DNA of 21,332 bases, from positions 1 to 21,332 of the IMG/VR virus record IMGVR_UViG_3300025666_000052. One strand, written 5' to 3'. The notes under the pieces were generated by a model that had not been told where the DNA came from, searched no databases, and saw only the letters and a list, made by a program, of their open reading frames with translations. The stretch comes from a virus. Positions 13,351 through 20,851 of this stretch are shown here, piece after piece (positions within the stretch are counted from its first letter, which is position 1; every line of letters starts with the position of its first letter). The translations under genes and the position numbers were made by a program.

Positions 13351-14502
13351 TTATCCTTCAAAGTATTCAGGGAATCTAGCTTTAAGAATTCTTTCAGCTC
13401 TTTGCTTAGATACTTTCTGTAGTTGTGGGTTAGATGCTAATAGCATATTAAATATTTGTGAGTCATCATTAGATAGTACGTTACCATCTGAAGTAGGTAT
13501 TATAATCTCAGGCCCTTTTTCTCCTACAACATAAGGTTTACCAGCATCTACTGGGCCACCTTGTGCTCTAAATACTGATTTTTGTTCTAAAGTTCCTTTG
13601 GTAAATGGGCCAAACCAACCTTTCTTTTCTTTAAATTCTTTAGAATCTAACATATCTTTAAGTATTTTTTCTTTAAAAGTGCTATCAATAACTAAAGGTT
13701 TACCTGATTTGTTATTTAATTGTGCATTTGCAATACGTTTTTGATATTCAATTGCTATAGATTCTACAGCTCTATCATAATCTGCTGTTGCATCTTCACC
13801 TTTAAGAAAACTAAATCCTTTTTCCCAAATGTTAGGTTCTGCAATTTTAAATCTACCTAACATATCTTTCATTTCACCAATGTCAGCTTGTGTTGCTTGA
13901 ATAGGTTCTTGTTTTCTAGCTTCAATTCTATCTTTAAATTCTGCTGATATTTTAGCAGATTTTACAAAGTTATCTAAGATACCTTGGTTAATAGTTTTAC
14001 CATTAGCTGATGATTGCATTAATGCTAATCCTAAAGAGAACGCTGGGTTAGACATAAGTCCTTCAAAGCCACCTTTGTCTTTCCAATTAGCTGCTGCTTT
14101 ATCCATATCTACACCTGCCATATTAGATAGTTTAGATAAGAATCCTTGATCTTCAGCAAATTTAACACCTGTTCCACCTTGAGTAATAGGATCTGTAGCT
14201 TTACCTACAGGAGTACCTTGTGGTTGATTCTCAGGTTTAAACATTTGTATTTCATTAGGCAAAACTTTATTAGTTCTGTCTGGATTAATTACAATTTTAC
14301 CTTGTCCTGGTGGTACATATTTTTCTGGAAATATAGGGTTTTTAATTAATGGGGATTCTTTTCTTTTATAAGAAGGATTATCTATTCCACCTGCTGTATT
14401 TAAATTTGGTGACATTGCATCACTATTCATTCCTGAAAAATCATCTTGGACTGTTCCTTGGTTATTTCTTTTCCAATCACTCCATATGTCTAATAGTCCC
14501 AT
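13351..14502 (-). CDS. Virion protein with tape-measure-like C-terminal motif, 383 aa
   Basis: The N-terminal third is Pro/Asn/Gly/Gln-rich and probably disordered (MGLLDIWSDWKRNNQGTVQD, then many NP and PG turns). The middle has a hydrophobic segment NPAFSLGLALMQSSANGKTI (about 152-171) seen in marine-phage structural proteins, and a helical region. Residues about 312-341 read RAQGGPVDAGKPYVVGEKGP followed by EIIIPTSDGNV. The 'GGPV.aG.pY.VGE.GPE...P...G.v' pattern is well known near the C-terminus of phage tail tape measure proteins. The protein is too short to be a whole tape measure protein, so it may be a minor virion component carrying the same capping element. The start overlaps the previous stop as TAATG. 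Confidence 0.75.
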   Translation of the reverse strand: MGLLDIWSDWKRNNQGTVQDDFSGMNSDAMSPNLNTAGGIDNPSYKRKESPLIKNPIFPEKYVPPGQGKIVINPDRTNKVLPNEIQMFKPENQPQGTPVGKATDPITQGGTGVKFAEDQGFLSKLSNMAGVDMDKAAANWKDKGGFEGLMSNPAFSLGLALMQSSANGKTINQGILDNFVKSAKISAEFKDRIEARKQEPIQATQADIGEMKDMLGRFKIAEPNIWEKGFSFLKGEDATADYDRAVESIAIEYQKRIANAQLNNKSGKPLVIDSTFKEKILKDMLDSKEFKEKKGWFGPFTKGTLEQKSVFRAQGGPVDAGKPYVVGEKGPEIIIPTSDGNVLSNDDSQIFNMLLASNPQLQKVSKQRAERILKARFPEYFEG

Positions 14503-15407
14503 TATAATATTCCTCTATCTAATTTATTTGTTTTTAACCAATCGTAATATGGACTGTCACTTACAGCTAACATTCCTATTGGCCCTTTATTGTTTAATGT
14601 TTGTGAAACTTTTTCTTTAGCAGTTGCATAAGCACTAGCAAAATTAAATTGTTTAGTGTTATTTCCTATACTGTTATACCATTTAGATGCTTCTGATTCA
14701 ACTTGTGTATCTCCACTTACTAAATAAGGTGATGCAGCAAGTAAAGCAGTTGTATTTCCATTATCTCCACCTCCAGCAATTGGTTGAACTGTTGGAGTAT
14801 CTGTACCATTATTATCTAAAAATTCATAACCTGGTACATCTGAAAGCATACTTTTAGCTTTACCAGTTTGATAAGCTGTATGTAGCAAACCACCTATACC
14901 AAGATACATTGGATTTGATTTTACATTAGCTACGTAATTATCTTTAAAACTTGTAATACTATCTCTGTCTCTTGGATCAACATCTACTTGTGGATCAGGA
15001 TCTCCATAACTTGCATTGTTATCTCTTACTCCTGGAGGTAAATCTGGCGTTGGTGTTGTATAACTACCACCACCACCTGAATAACTATCGTTAGAATTTC
15101 CACTTCCTTGACCACCTTCTGCACCTGCATTTCCACCACTTGTGTCAGAACTTCCATCAGAGTTTGTATCACCCCAACCATCAAAACTTGAAAGACCACT
15201 AGCACCTTTATTGGGTTTACCATTTTTTAATGAGTCATGTAAATTAGCTTCTAATAATAATTTTTTTTCTTCATCAGTAATATAAACAAGTTCAGTTGAT
15301 GGACTGTCTTTAGATGACTTCCAATATTTAGGTGCTTTAACTTCCTCAGTTTTACCCAAGTAATTTCTAACACCACCTTGCATTTCAAACTTGTCGTTTA
15401 ATAGCAT
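14502..15407 (-). CDS. Ser/Gly/Asp-rich virion protein, 301 aa
   Basis: The ordered N-terminus (MLLNDKFEMQGGVRNYLGKT to about 75) includes PKYWKSSKDSPSTELVYITD and a helix EEKKLLLEANLHDSLKNGK. A long low-complexity linker follows at about 78-150 (Gly, Ser, Asn, Asp and Pro repeats such as GGNAGAEGGQGSGNS), then a second ordered half with VKSNPMYLGIGGLLHTAYQT and a C-terminus ending DSPYYDWLKTNKLDRGIL. I have seen the 'MQGGVRNYLGKT...PKYWKSSxDSPxTELxYIT' start only as a marine-phage hypothetical. It lies within the run of virion genes. AAGGAA precedes the start. A structural role is inferred from its neighbours. Confidence 0.72.
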   Translation of the reverse strand: MLLNDKFEMQGGVRNYLGKTEEVKAPKYWKSSKDSPSTELVYITDEEKKLLLEANLHDSLKNGKPNKGASGLSSFDGWGDTNSDGSSDTSGGNAGAEGGQGSGNSNDSYSGGGGSYTTPTPDLPPGVRDNNASYGDPDPQVDVDPRDRDSITSFKDNYVANVKSNPMYLGIGGLLHTAYQTGKAKSMLSDVPGYEFLDNNGTDTPTVQPIAGGGDNGNTTALLAASPYLVSGDTQVESEASKWYNSIGNNTKQFNFASAYATAKEKVSQTLNNKGPIGMLAVSDSPYYDWLKTNKLDRGIL

Positions 15408-15415
15408 TAATTTCC

Positions 15416-15511
15416 TTATATAATTATTGCAATAATTAAAATAACAACAGCAATTGCTAATGCTTTTTTATGTTCTTTTACAAAATGTGGTATATGTTCT
15501 TTTAATTTCAT
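15416..15511 (-). CDS. Tiny single-pass membrane protein, 31 aa
   Basis: The frame starts at ATG 15511, overlapping the preceding stop as TAATG, behind AGGAGGA; it ends 8 bases before the next gene. It reads MKLKEHIPHFVKEHKKALAI followed by AVVILIIAIII, a basic amphipathic start and a C-terminal membrane helix. The coupling, strong ribosome-binding site and ideal length make it convincing. A tail-anchored 31-residue protein encoded among virion genes might be a minor virion component or act in the membrane during ejection; nothing in the sequence decides this. Confidence 0.72.
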   Translation of the reverse strand: MKLKEHIPHFVKEHKKALAIAVVILIIAIII

Positions 15512-16233
15512 TATAATAGTCCTCCTAATAATCCACCAAGTCCACCTATTGCTGCTCCAGTCATAGCTCCAGTAGGGCCACCCATCATATAACCCATAGA
15601 TGCTCCACTCATAGCTCCACCTGCAGCCATACCCATTTTATTAGGTGCTGGTTGTGTGTTTTGTTGTGTTGGCAATCCAAAAGCAATCGGTGCTACAGTA
15701 TTATAGTACTGAGCTAATGATTGTTGTGGTGCCATGTTTTGTTGTCTTTGTATATCTTCTAAAGCTCCACCTACTGCTGTTAAGCTAGGTACTTGTTGAG
15801 CTGTTCCTAATTGTCTTTGTCTTTCAGCATTGTATGCTTGAAATGCGTAAGGTGCCATTTTATCTGCAACTTGTCCAATTACTTGACTTTGCATCATAGG
15901 AGATCCAGGTGTTCTACCAGCTCCACTAAATTGTCCTGCAACACTAGAATATACATCTTTTCCAGCTTGAGCAATCATTGGAGATAAAAATGGATTGCTA
16001 TACTGACCTTGTATAGTATCTAATATTTGTTGATTTGCAGCACCTGCAATATTTTCTTGAGCAGCCAAACCTTGCATAGTTTGTGTAGTAGGTGCAACAT
16101 ATCCTGCTGCTCCTGGGCCTTGTCCGTATATAGTTCCAGCTTCAGATATAATCTGATTCAATGCTGGTTCTGCTGGTGAATATGGGTTTACTTCAGTACT
16201 TTGTACTGTTTGACCTCCTCCTCCTGATGACAT
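15511..16233 (-). CDS. Glycine/glutamine-rich virion protein, likely DNA-ejection component, 240 aa
   Basis: The N-terminus is MSSGGGGQTVQSTEVNPYSP, followed by helical Ala/Gln-rich sequence with repeated Pro (YSNPFLSPMIAQAGKDVYSS, SLTAVGGALEDIQRQQNMAP). The last 45 residues are almost all small and hydrophobic (GMAAGGAMSGASMGYMMGGP through GAAIGGLGGLLGGLL), a glycine-zipper-like membrane-inserting tail. Gln/Ala-rich body plus Gly-rich tail is common in phage internal or ejection proteins that enter the host envelope. I recognise the 'PYSPAEPALNQII' start as a recurring marine-phage motif. It follows the GNAT-like gene by two bases and precedes the 31-residue membrane protein. Confidence 0.75.
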   Translation of the reverse strand: MSSGGGGQTVQSTEVNPYSPAEPALNQIISEAGTIYGQGPGAAGYVAPTTQTMQGLAAQENIAGAANQQILDTIQGQYSNPFLSPMIAQAGKDVYSSVAGQFSGAGRTPGSPMMQSQVIGQVADKMAPYAFQAYNAERQRQLGTAQQVPSLTAVGGALEDIQRQQNMAPQQSLAQYYNTVAPIAFGLPTQQNTQPAPNKMGMAAGGAMSGASMGYMMGGPTGAMTGAAIGGLGGLLGGLL

Positions 16234-16235
16234 AT

Positions 16236-16658
16236 TTAGTTCTCCTTTTTCTTTTCTAATAATATATGACTTTCTTTATAACCAAATGGTTTTAAAACTT
16301 TTTTCCAACCTGGTCTTGCAACCAACTCTAATAAATCACACTTGTTTTGCCATGCAAATTCTTCAATATGTTTTATTAAATGTTGCCATTTTTCACGATG
16401 CTTACCAGTCATAATTCTAATATTAAGACATCGTTGTAATGGTCTTGTTATTACTTCTGTTACTACTGTACCAAAATACTTTTCTTTACTATCTTGATCC
16501 CATAAAATCCATAACTGCATTTTTTCTTCTAAGATCCATTTTTTAATGTGGTCTGCCAAAGCATATCCATTAGATCTTGCTAGTGCGTCTGCTATATCTT
16601 TAACTACTATATGCCAGACTTCTTCAATGTGTTTTGTTGGTACTTGCACCAAATTCAT
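16236..16658 (-). CDS. GNAT-like acetyltransferase fold protein
   Basis: The 140-residue protein has the spacing of a small phage GNAT domain: N-terminal helices (EVWHIVVKDIADALARSNGY), a helix ending KKWILEE, strands MQLWILWDQDSKEKYFGTVV and TEVITRPLQRCLNIRIMTGK, then a helix LIKHIEEFAWQNKC and a strand CDLLELVARPGWKKVLKPFG followed by YKESHILLEKK. The 'ARPGWKKVLKPFGYKE' end is the typical GNAT 'xRxGWxxxLxxxGFxxxxxxL' closure. The Q/RxxGxG/A acetyl-CoA loop is degenerate, so activity is uncertain. Such proteins are frequent among structural genes of marine phages, possibly modifying virion or host proteins. Confidence 0.72.
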   Translation of the reverse strand: MNLVQVPTKHIEEVWHIVVKDIADALARSNGYALADHIKKWILEEKMQLWILWDQDSKEKYFGTVVTEVITRPLQRCLNIRIMTGKHREKWQHLIKHIEEFAWQNKCDLLELVARPGWKKVLKPFGYKESHILLEKKKEN

Positions 16659-16996
16659 TATGTACTTTTTTCGTCAAATATTTCTAGGTAACTAACCATA
16701 CCTTCAATGGTATCTACTGTTCCTACTTGTATTTTAAGTATATCTTCTGACTCTAAAACAATAGAAGATAAAGCAGCATTAATTGTTTCTCCAGAAGATA
16801 AATCTTTATGATATACTTCAAAAGTTGCTGAAGCTGAACTATCAGTTACAGAAACTTCTACAAGATTGTTTGAAGCATGTTCATTACTAATTTGTATATT
16901 CTTAACAATTGCTGTTCTTCCAGCAGGTACTGTATAGATAGTTGTAAGATCTGTTGTGCTTATTGCAAACCCTGCGTTTTTATATAGATTAGCCAT
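16658..16996 (-). CDS. Small beta-rich virion protein, copy B, 112 aa
   Basis: The product consists of alternating beta strands: NAGFAISTTDLTTIYTVPAG, RTAIVKNIQISNEHASNNLV, EVSVTDSSASATFEVYHKDL, then SSGETINAALSSIVLESEDI and a final LKIQVGTVDTIEGMVSYLEI. The pattern 'T..IYTVP..rTaivk.i.isN....' and 'l..gd.l.v......v....S.lEI' fits small beta-sandwich structural proteins of marine phages. The protein at 20852-21178 has the same strand order and a similar length, so the two probably share an ancestor. It closes the fibre cluster before the GNAT-like gene and overlaps its neighbours by 1 and 8 bases. Likely a tail or decoration protein. Confidence 0.72.
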   Translation of the reverse strand: MANLYKNAGFAISTTDLTTIYTVPAGRTAIVKNIQISNEHASNNLVEVSVTDSSASATFEVYHKDLSSGETINAALSSIVLESEDILKIQVGTVDTIEGMVSYLEIFDEKST

Positions 16997-17297
16997 TCTT
17001 AGGATTCTTTACCTTAACTGCTTTAATAGCTTCATAGAAATCAAAGTATTGAGATTTTAATGCTGAGTTCTGATCTATAGAATGCCATAGCATATCAAGT
17101 TGATCTCCAATGCTAGGATAAACTCTATCTCTTTGATATTGTTTAGCATCATACTCTGCTTGTACCTCTACCATTTTAGCTTCTATGTCAGCTTTAGGAA
17201 TAGGTGTTGTGTCAAACCATTCTATTTGATTTATATTGTTATTATCAACTCTAACATTTGCATTTGGATTTATTTTTAATATTGCTTTTATAATCAT
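16989..17297 (-). CDS. Tail-fibre assembly-like protein, copy B, 102 aa
   Basis: The 102-residue protein has a beta-hairpin start (MIIKAILKINPNANVRVDNN), a Trp-containing segment IEWFDTTPIPKADIEAKMVE, then YDAKQYQRDRVYPSIGDQLD and MLWHSIDQNS, ending in a helix AIKAVKVKNPKNG. The 'YPSIGDQLDMLWHSID' segment and the 'IKaVK...NPK' end recur in small proteins encoded next to phage tail fibres, often called fibre assembly or XkdW-like. The 110-residue protein at 19080 has the equivalent 'YGSWESQLEEIYD' and 'QVKTDNPK' elements and the same position after a fibre pair. A chaperone role in fibre folding or attachment is the likely function. Confidence 0.7.
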   Translation of the reverse strand: MIIKAILKINPNANVRVDNNNINQIEWFDTTPIPKADIEAKMVEVQAEYDAKQYQRDRVYPSIGDQLDMLWHSIDQNSALKSQYFDFYEAIKAVKVKNPKNG

Positions 17298-17839
17298 GCT
17301 GATACCTCCATGACTATAATTGAAGATGTTGAAGCTATTCTAGCATTTGTGTTTGTATCATCATTTAAATCACCTGGACCATTTATTGCAAATGCTTTAC
17401 TATCTCTACCAAGTGCTTGAATTTTATATGTGATTGCAGATGTACTTGATGGACTATCAAGATATACAAAAGGTGCAGTTATACAATCATCATCATTTGA
17501 TCCTGTTGTACCAACTGAAAAAGTTGTCATTTGACTACCACCTACTGATGGTAAGTTGAGTGCTGTGCTATCTCTTAAAATTCTTAAACCTATTCCATAA
17601 CCTTGATCTAAACCATTATCCATACCAACTGTGACTTGACCTTTAATTAAAATTTTATTAGATGATGAAGATGGTGTTATAGTTACTGATAATGAAATAT
17701 CTCTAAAAGAAGAATTTGCTGTATAATTACTAAAAGTTTTATTTGTGCTTTGAACAACTTGCAAAACCTTACCACCTACACCAGCAGGTAATCCAGTAAT
17801 TGCTGAAAGTGTATTATTATTTATTTTTGTTAGTGCCAT
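17294..17839 (-). CDS. Tail fibre / receptor-binding protein with MALTKI start, 181 aa
   Basis: The N-terminus MALTKINNNTLSAITGLPAG is the standard short docking start of marine-phage fibres. The remainder is one beta-sandwich-like domain: VLQVVQSTNKTFSNYTANSS, RDISLSVTITPSSSSNKILI, KGQVTVGMDNGLDQGYGIGL, a variable middle with LDSPSSTSAITYKIQALGRD, and an end at SSIIVMEVSA. The 'sITPsssSNKILI...LDSPsttsaiTYKiQ' motifs are frequent in receptor-binding tips. It corresponds to the MAITKI protein at 19437-19961 in the duplicated module. The starts of this gene and the next overlap stops at 17839 and 17294. A host-surface binding role is inferred. Confidence 0.78.
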   Translation of the reverse strand: MALTKINNNTLSAITGLPAGVGGKVLQVVQSTNKTFSNYTANSSFRDISLSVTITPSSSSNKILIKGQVTVGMDNGLDQGYGIGLRILRDSTALNLPSVGGSQMTTFSVGTTGSNDDDCITAPFVYLDSPSSTSAITYKIQALGRDSKAFAINGPGDLNDDTNTNARIASTSSIIVMEVSA

Positions 17840-19074
17840 TATGCGTTCTCCAATTGTGTTATTCTAGCTTCTAGTTCTTGAATTGTTTTAACCAGTAAAG
17901 GTACTAATTTAGATTGGTCAATACCTTGATGTTTAGGAATTTGATTACCTTCATCATCAAGTTTAAAATCTCCAACACTACTTCCTTCTGGAATAATATC
18001 ACCTTCTCTGTATTTTTCCATTTCATCTTTTTCACCTTGTATTGCTTCTGGTACTATAGAAGATACTTCATGTGCTAAAAAACCATCAACTGTTTTATCT
18101 GCATTTGAAATAAAATTAAATCTAGCTGGTTTTAATTGTTTTAATCTTGTTGTTGCATCAAAGCTGTAATTTACATTTTCTTTTAATCTGTAATCAGATG
18201 AAGTGTTATAAGAAACAGAATTACCACCAGTATCAATCCCAATAGTTCCACAAGTTGTTTGGTCTCCATCTCTAAATCTAAACATTGTTTCTGAACCAGA
18301 AGTATTTTTGTGAACAAAGATTGCTACATCATTATTTTGAGCTCCTTTAACCTTAAAGACAGCAGCTCCAGTATCAGCAGCACCATCATTTACAGAAACT
18401 TCTGCTCCAGCTCTAAATCTTTCAACAGCTCCAGTAGTAAATGTCATAATGTTACTACTATGATTGTAAATTATTCTTCCTACATTATTGTCAGCACTAT
18501 CGCCAAAATCAATAACTCCATTACCACCACTGCCTGTATAAATTCCTAATCCAGCAGTTCCACTGCTTTCAATAATTAATTCATCTGAAGATGTGTTAGC
18601 TAAAGTTACTCCACTGTCTCCTGTTTTAATATGAAGTCCAACTCCTAAATCTTTTGAGGATAATCCACTTGTTGCAAAATAATTGTCTGCATCTGCACCA
18701 GCTTCTGCAAATGTATTATCTCCTCTTAAAAAAGTTGTAGCATCTTTAGTTCCTGTTGCTGTTAGTTTAGCAAGTGAAACTGTATTATCAGATGGAACTC
18801 CTAAGTCTAAAACATTACCTAGTATCTGAATAAAATCTATTACATCTCCAGTAACTAAGTTTGAAGCAAAGGTAATTGTAGAACCACTAACTGTGAATGA
18901 ACTTGTTGGTGCTTGTAAAATACCATTCAAACTAACTAGCATATGGTTAGCACTTTCTGGAGATACATTAACTCCACCTACTTGCATAGTGTATGCTGCT
19001 TGACCATTTACAACACTTATTGCATCACAAACTTGAAAGTTTCCTATTACTGGTGTCTTACCTATATATGCCAT
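17839..19074 (-). CDS. Tail fibre with C-terminal S74 intramolecular chaperone domain, 411 aa
   Basis: Start MAYIGKTPVIGNFQVCDAIS. Residues 1-90 form a beta-rich docking region (HMLVSLNGILQAPTSSFTVS, then VTGDVIDFIQILGNV). A linker carries LTATGTKDATTFLRGDNTFA (about 103-122). The centre is a repeat-like beta region with many GDSADNN, TTGAVERFRAG and GAADTGAAVF segments, fitting a triple beta-helix shaft. Residues about 290-411 are a peptidase S74 domain: SSDYRLKENV (Ser293 and Lys298 are the expected Ser-Lys dyad), DGFLAHEVSSIVPEAI (about 331-346) and IDQSKLVPLLVKTIQELEAR with a final coiled-coil end. S74 domains trimerise the fibre and then cut themselves off. It is the best-defined receptor-binding protein in the window. 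Confidence 0.92.
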   Translation of the reverse strand: MAYIGKTPVIGNFQVCDAISVVNGQAAYTMQVGGVNVSPESANHMLVSLNGILQAPTSSFTVSGSTITFASNLVTGDVIDFIQILGNVLDLGVPSDNTVSLAKLTATGTKDATTFLRGDNTFAEAGADADNYFATSGLSSKDLGVGLHIKTGDSGVTLANTSSDELIIESSGTAGLGIYTGSGGNGVIDFGDSADNNVGRIIYNHSSNIMTFTTGAVERFRAGAEVSVNDGAADTGAAVFKVKGAQNNDVAIFVHKNTSGSETMFRFRDGDQTTCGTIGIDTGGNSVSYNTSSDYRLKENVNYSFDATTRLKQLKPARFNFISNADKTVDGFLAHEVSSIVPEAIQGEKDEMEKYREGDIIPEGSSVGDFKLDDEGNQIPKHQGIDQSKLVPLLVKTIQELEARITQLENA

Positions 19075-19079
19075 TTATA

Positions 19080-19412
19080 TTAACTCTTTGGGTTATCTGT
19101 TTTAACTTGTGCAATTCTTGCTTTCCAACTGTCAATTCCATTATCATAGATTTCTTCTAGTTGAGATTCCCAAGAACCATAAGCTGCTTTTCTTGTAGCA
19201 ATTACTACATTGTTAGCTTCTGTTGTTGTTGCTGCAGTTTCGTATGATGCTAGTTGTGTATCAGTAGGTTTAGCAATATCTAAATTCCATTCCTTGATAT
19301 ACGCACCTTTACCATTACTGTCATCTTGCAACATAACATCAGAACTAAAATCAACACTAGCAACACCATTTGCTGCTGCGTATAATTTTATTTTTGTACT
19401 TAGTTGTGCCAT
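19080..19412 (-). CDS. Tail-fibre assembly-like protein, copy A, 110 aa
   Basis: The first half is beta-rich (MAQLSTKIKLYAAANGVASV, DVMLQDDSNGKGAYIKEWNL); the second half is helical with ATTTEANNVVIATRKAAYGS followed by WESQLEEIYDNGIDSWKARI and an end AQVKTDNPKS. 'Y.SW..QL.EIYD.G...W...I...K...P' is a common pattern in small tail proteins placed beside fibres in marine phages. It occupies the same position as the 102-residue gene at 16989, immediately after a pair of fibre genes, and shares the Y-x-S-x3-Q-L core. A fibre chaperone or adaptor role is probable; the exact family name is not certain. Confidence 0.72.
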   Translation of the reverse strand: MAQLSTKIKLYAAANGVASVDFSSDVMLQDDSNGKGAYIKEWNLDIAKPTDTQLASYETAATTTEANNVVIATRKAAYGSWESQLEEIYDNGIDSWKARIAQVKTDNPKS

Positions 19413-19436
19413 GTTATTATCCTCATTGTTGTGTTG

Positions 19437-19961
19437 TTATGTTATTATTTTGTATGCTCCAAAACCACTTCTTGCTGAACCATTTGTAACAAATAAATTT
19501 CCAGATGACGCATATTCTAATTTTACCCAAATTTCTAAATAATCAGAACTACCATTCATGTCAATTGCTTGACAAACTGATAAATGACTTATTCTTGCTG
19601 GATTGTTATTAAAATAATTTGATAAGTATTTATTGCTACTTCCATTTTTACGAATTTCTACAGTAAAACGATTTAATTGTGCTATGTCTGCTTGACAGTT
19701 TATATCTGTATAAACAAGATACCTTCCAGCAACTGTCGGTGTAAATCTATTAGTGCTAGTGTTAAAATCACTATTAGTATCATAAACTTTAGCATTAAAA
19801 GTAACTTTTGTACTTGTATCATGTGTTATTGCTTGGTCTCCACCAGTTATATAGGCTTCAAAAGCTGGAGTATTAACACCACCAGCACCAGTTACAGTTC
19901 CTGTGAAATCGTAAGTGTCGCTTAGGTTAAGACTTTCAGATTGTATTTTTGTTATTGCCAT
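19437..19961 (-). CDS. C1q-like receptor-binding fibre protein with MAITKI start, 174 aa
   Basis: The short docking start MAITKIQSESLNLSDTYDFT leads through VTGAGG into a C1q-like jelly roll: PAFEAYITGGDQAITHDTST, then KVTFNAKVYDTNSDFNTSTN, then RFTPTVAGRYLVYTDINCQA, QLNRFTVEIRKNGSSNKYLS and an end GFGAYKIIT. 'F.A......vtFn..vyDt...fn...nrFTP.vaGrYlvy' is the diagnostic C1q/TNF-type pattern, normally forming trimers. Such tips bind host surface glycans or proteins. It is the partner, in the upstream module copy, of the MALTKI fibre at 17294. ATTTTAAGGAG precedes the start. Confidence 0.82.
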   Translation of the reverse strand: MAITKIQSESLNLSDTYDFTGTVTGAGGVNTPAFEAYITGGDQAITHDTSTKVTFNAKVYDTNSDFNTSTNRFTPTVAGRYLVYTDINCQADIAQLNRFTVEIRKNGSSNKYLSNYFNNNPARISHLSVCQAIDMNGSSDYLEIWVKLEYASSGNLFVTNGSARSGFGAYKIIT

Positions 19962-20015
19962 TTAATTTATCTCCTTAAAATTTTCTTTGCATGAATGTAA
20001 TGAATGTAAAGCCAT
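19962..20015 (-). CDS. Micro-ORF, 17 aa, possible leader or gene remnant
   Basis: Between the two fibre genes lies a minimal frame, MALHSLHSCKENFKEIN, starting at ATG 20015 behind AAGGAAAA and stopping at TAA directly before the next ATG. It contains the short direct repeat CATTCATTACATTCAT (as TTACATTCA twice). Its 3' end includes the AAGGAG site of the next gene. It could be a translated leader that couples the fibres, or a remnant of a deleted fibre start. At this length, chance cannot be excluded. Confidence 0.25.
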   Translation of the reverse strand: MALHSLHSCKENFKEIN

Positions 20016-20027
20016 AATTTATTTTCC

Positions 20028-20843
20028 TTATTCTATAATTTTGTAACCCATAAAACTTGTTCTTCCATAGTCTGCTTGAAGAACAGCATTTTCACCAGTA
20101 GAATCTTGTATGTAAGCATATAATTCTATTGTGTCACTAGCAGATAAATTAAAAAGACCAGATATAGGAACTGTTATTTCTCTCATATTTGAACCTCCAG
20201 CTGAAGTTTGTTGATGTTTTGTTGATTTTATTTCAGAGCCATTTTTATATATAAATGCAATAGTTTGTTCTCCATCTTGACCAACACCACCATAATCAGC
20301 TGTTATCATTCCTTCTATGTAATATTTACCACCTTGACCACTTGGAACTGTAAAAGTTGTTCCATCAAATGCAGTAGCACTATCTAATTCGTCATTTGTC
20401 ATACCAGTAACTTTTGTGGTTGTAGCTCTTGTTAATGTTGCATCAGAGGCTAGTTCTCCATAAAAATATGGAGTGTTAGTACCACCAGCACTAGCAAAAG
20501 TATTATCTCCTCTTAGAAATGTAGTTGCGTCTTTTGTACCAGTAGCAGTTAGTTGAGATAAACCTACAGAAGCATTTGGTGGATTAACAGTTTGAACAGC
20601 TTTACCTAGAAACACACAGTACATATCATCTGATGCACTTGTAGCCGAAGTTAATGTCAAACTTGTACCACTTGCAGAGTATGCAGTAGTAGGCTCTTGT
20701 CTTACAAAGTTAATAAACAATGCTAACTCATTTGCGTTAGCAACTGGATTATCTAATGTGTAAGATGTAGTCGCACTTGTAGTGAAGTCTTGCTTTGCAA
20801 AACTTGTGTAAGATAATGCTGGTTGGTTTCCTATGAAAGGCAT
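20028..20843 (-). CDS. Tail fibre with C1q-like tip and MPFIG start, 271 aa
   Basis: The N-terminus MPFIGNQPALSYTSFAKQDF continues through a beta-rich docking domain (YTLDNPVANANELALFINFV, DDMYCVFLGKAVQTVNPP). The linker carries LTATGTKDATTFLRGDNTFA, shared residue for residue with the S74 fibre. Residues about 125-271 form a C1q-like tip: TPYFYGELASDATLTRATTT, then SATAFDGTTFTVPSGQGGKY, YIEGMITADYGGVGQDGEQT, and an end GRTSFMGYKIIE. It is the first fibre of the upstream module copy and corresponds to the MAYIG fibre at 17839, but has a C1q tip in place of shaft plus S74 domain. A receptor-binding role is inferred. Confidence 0.84.
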   Translation of the reverse strand: MPFIGNQPALSYTSFAKQDFTTSATTSYTLDNPVANANELALFINFVRQEPTTAYSASGTSLTLTSATSASDDMYCVFLGKAVQTVNPPNASVGLSQLTATGTKDATTFLRGDNTFASAGGTNTPYFYGELASDATLTRATTTKVTGMTNDELDSATAFDGTTFTVPSGQGGKYYIEGMITADYGGVGQDGEQTIAFIYKNGSEIKSTKHQQTSAGGSNMREITVPISGLFNLSASDTIELYAYIQDSTGENAVLQADYGRTSFMGYKIIE

Positions 20844-20851
20844 TTATTCTC

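Noticed and set aside
15026-15223. 65-residue leftward ORF rich in Val and Gln
   Set aside because: It is the frame-shifted shadow of the Gly/Ser-rich linker of the 301-residue virion protein and has no ribosome-binding site.
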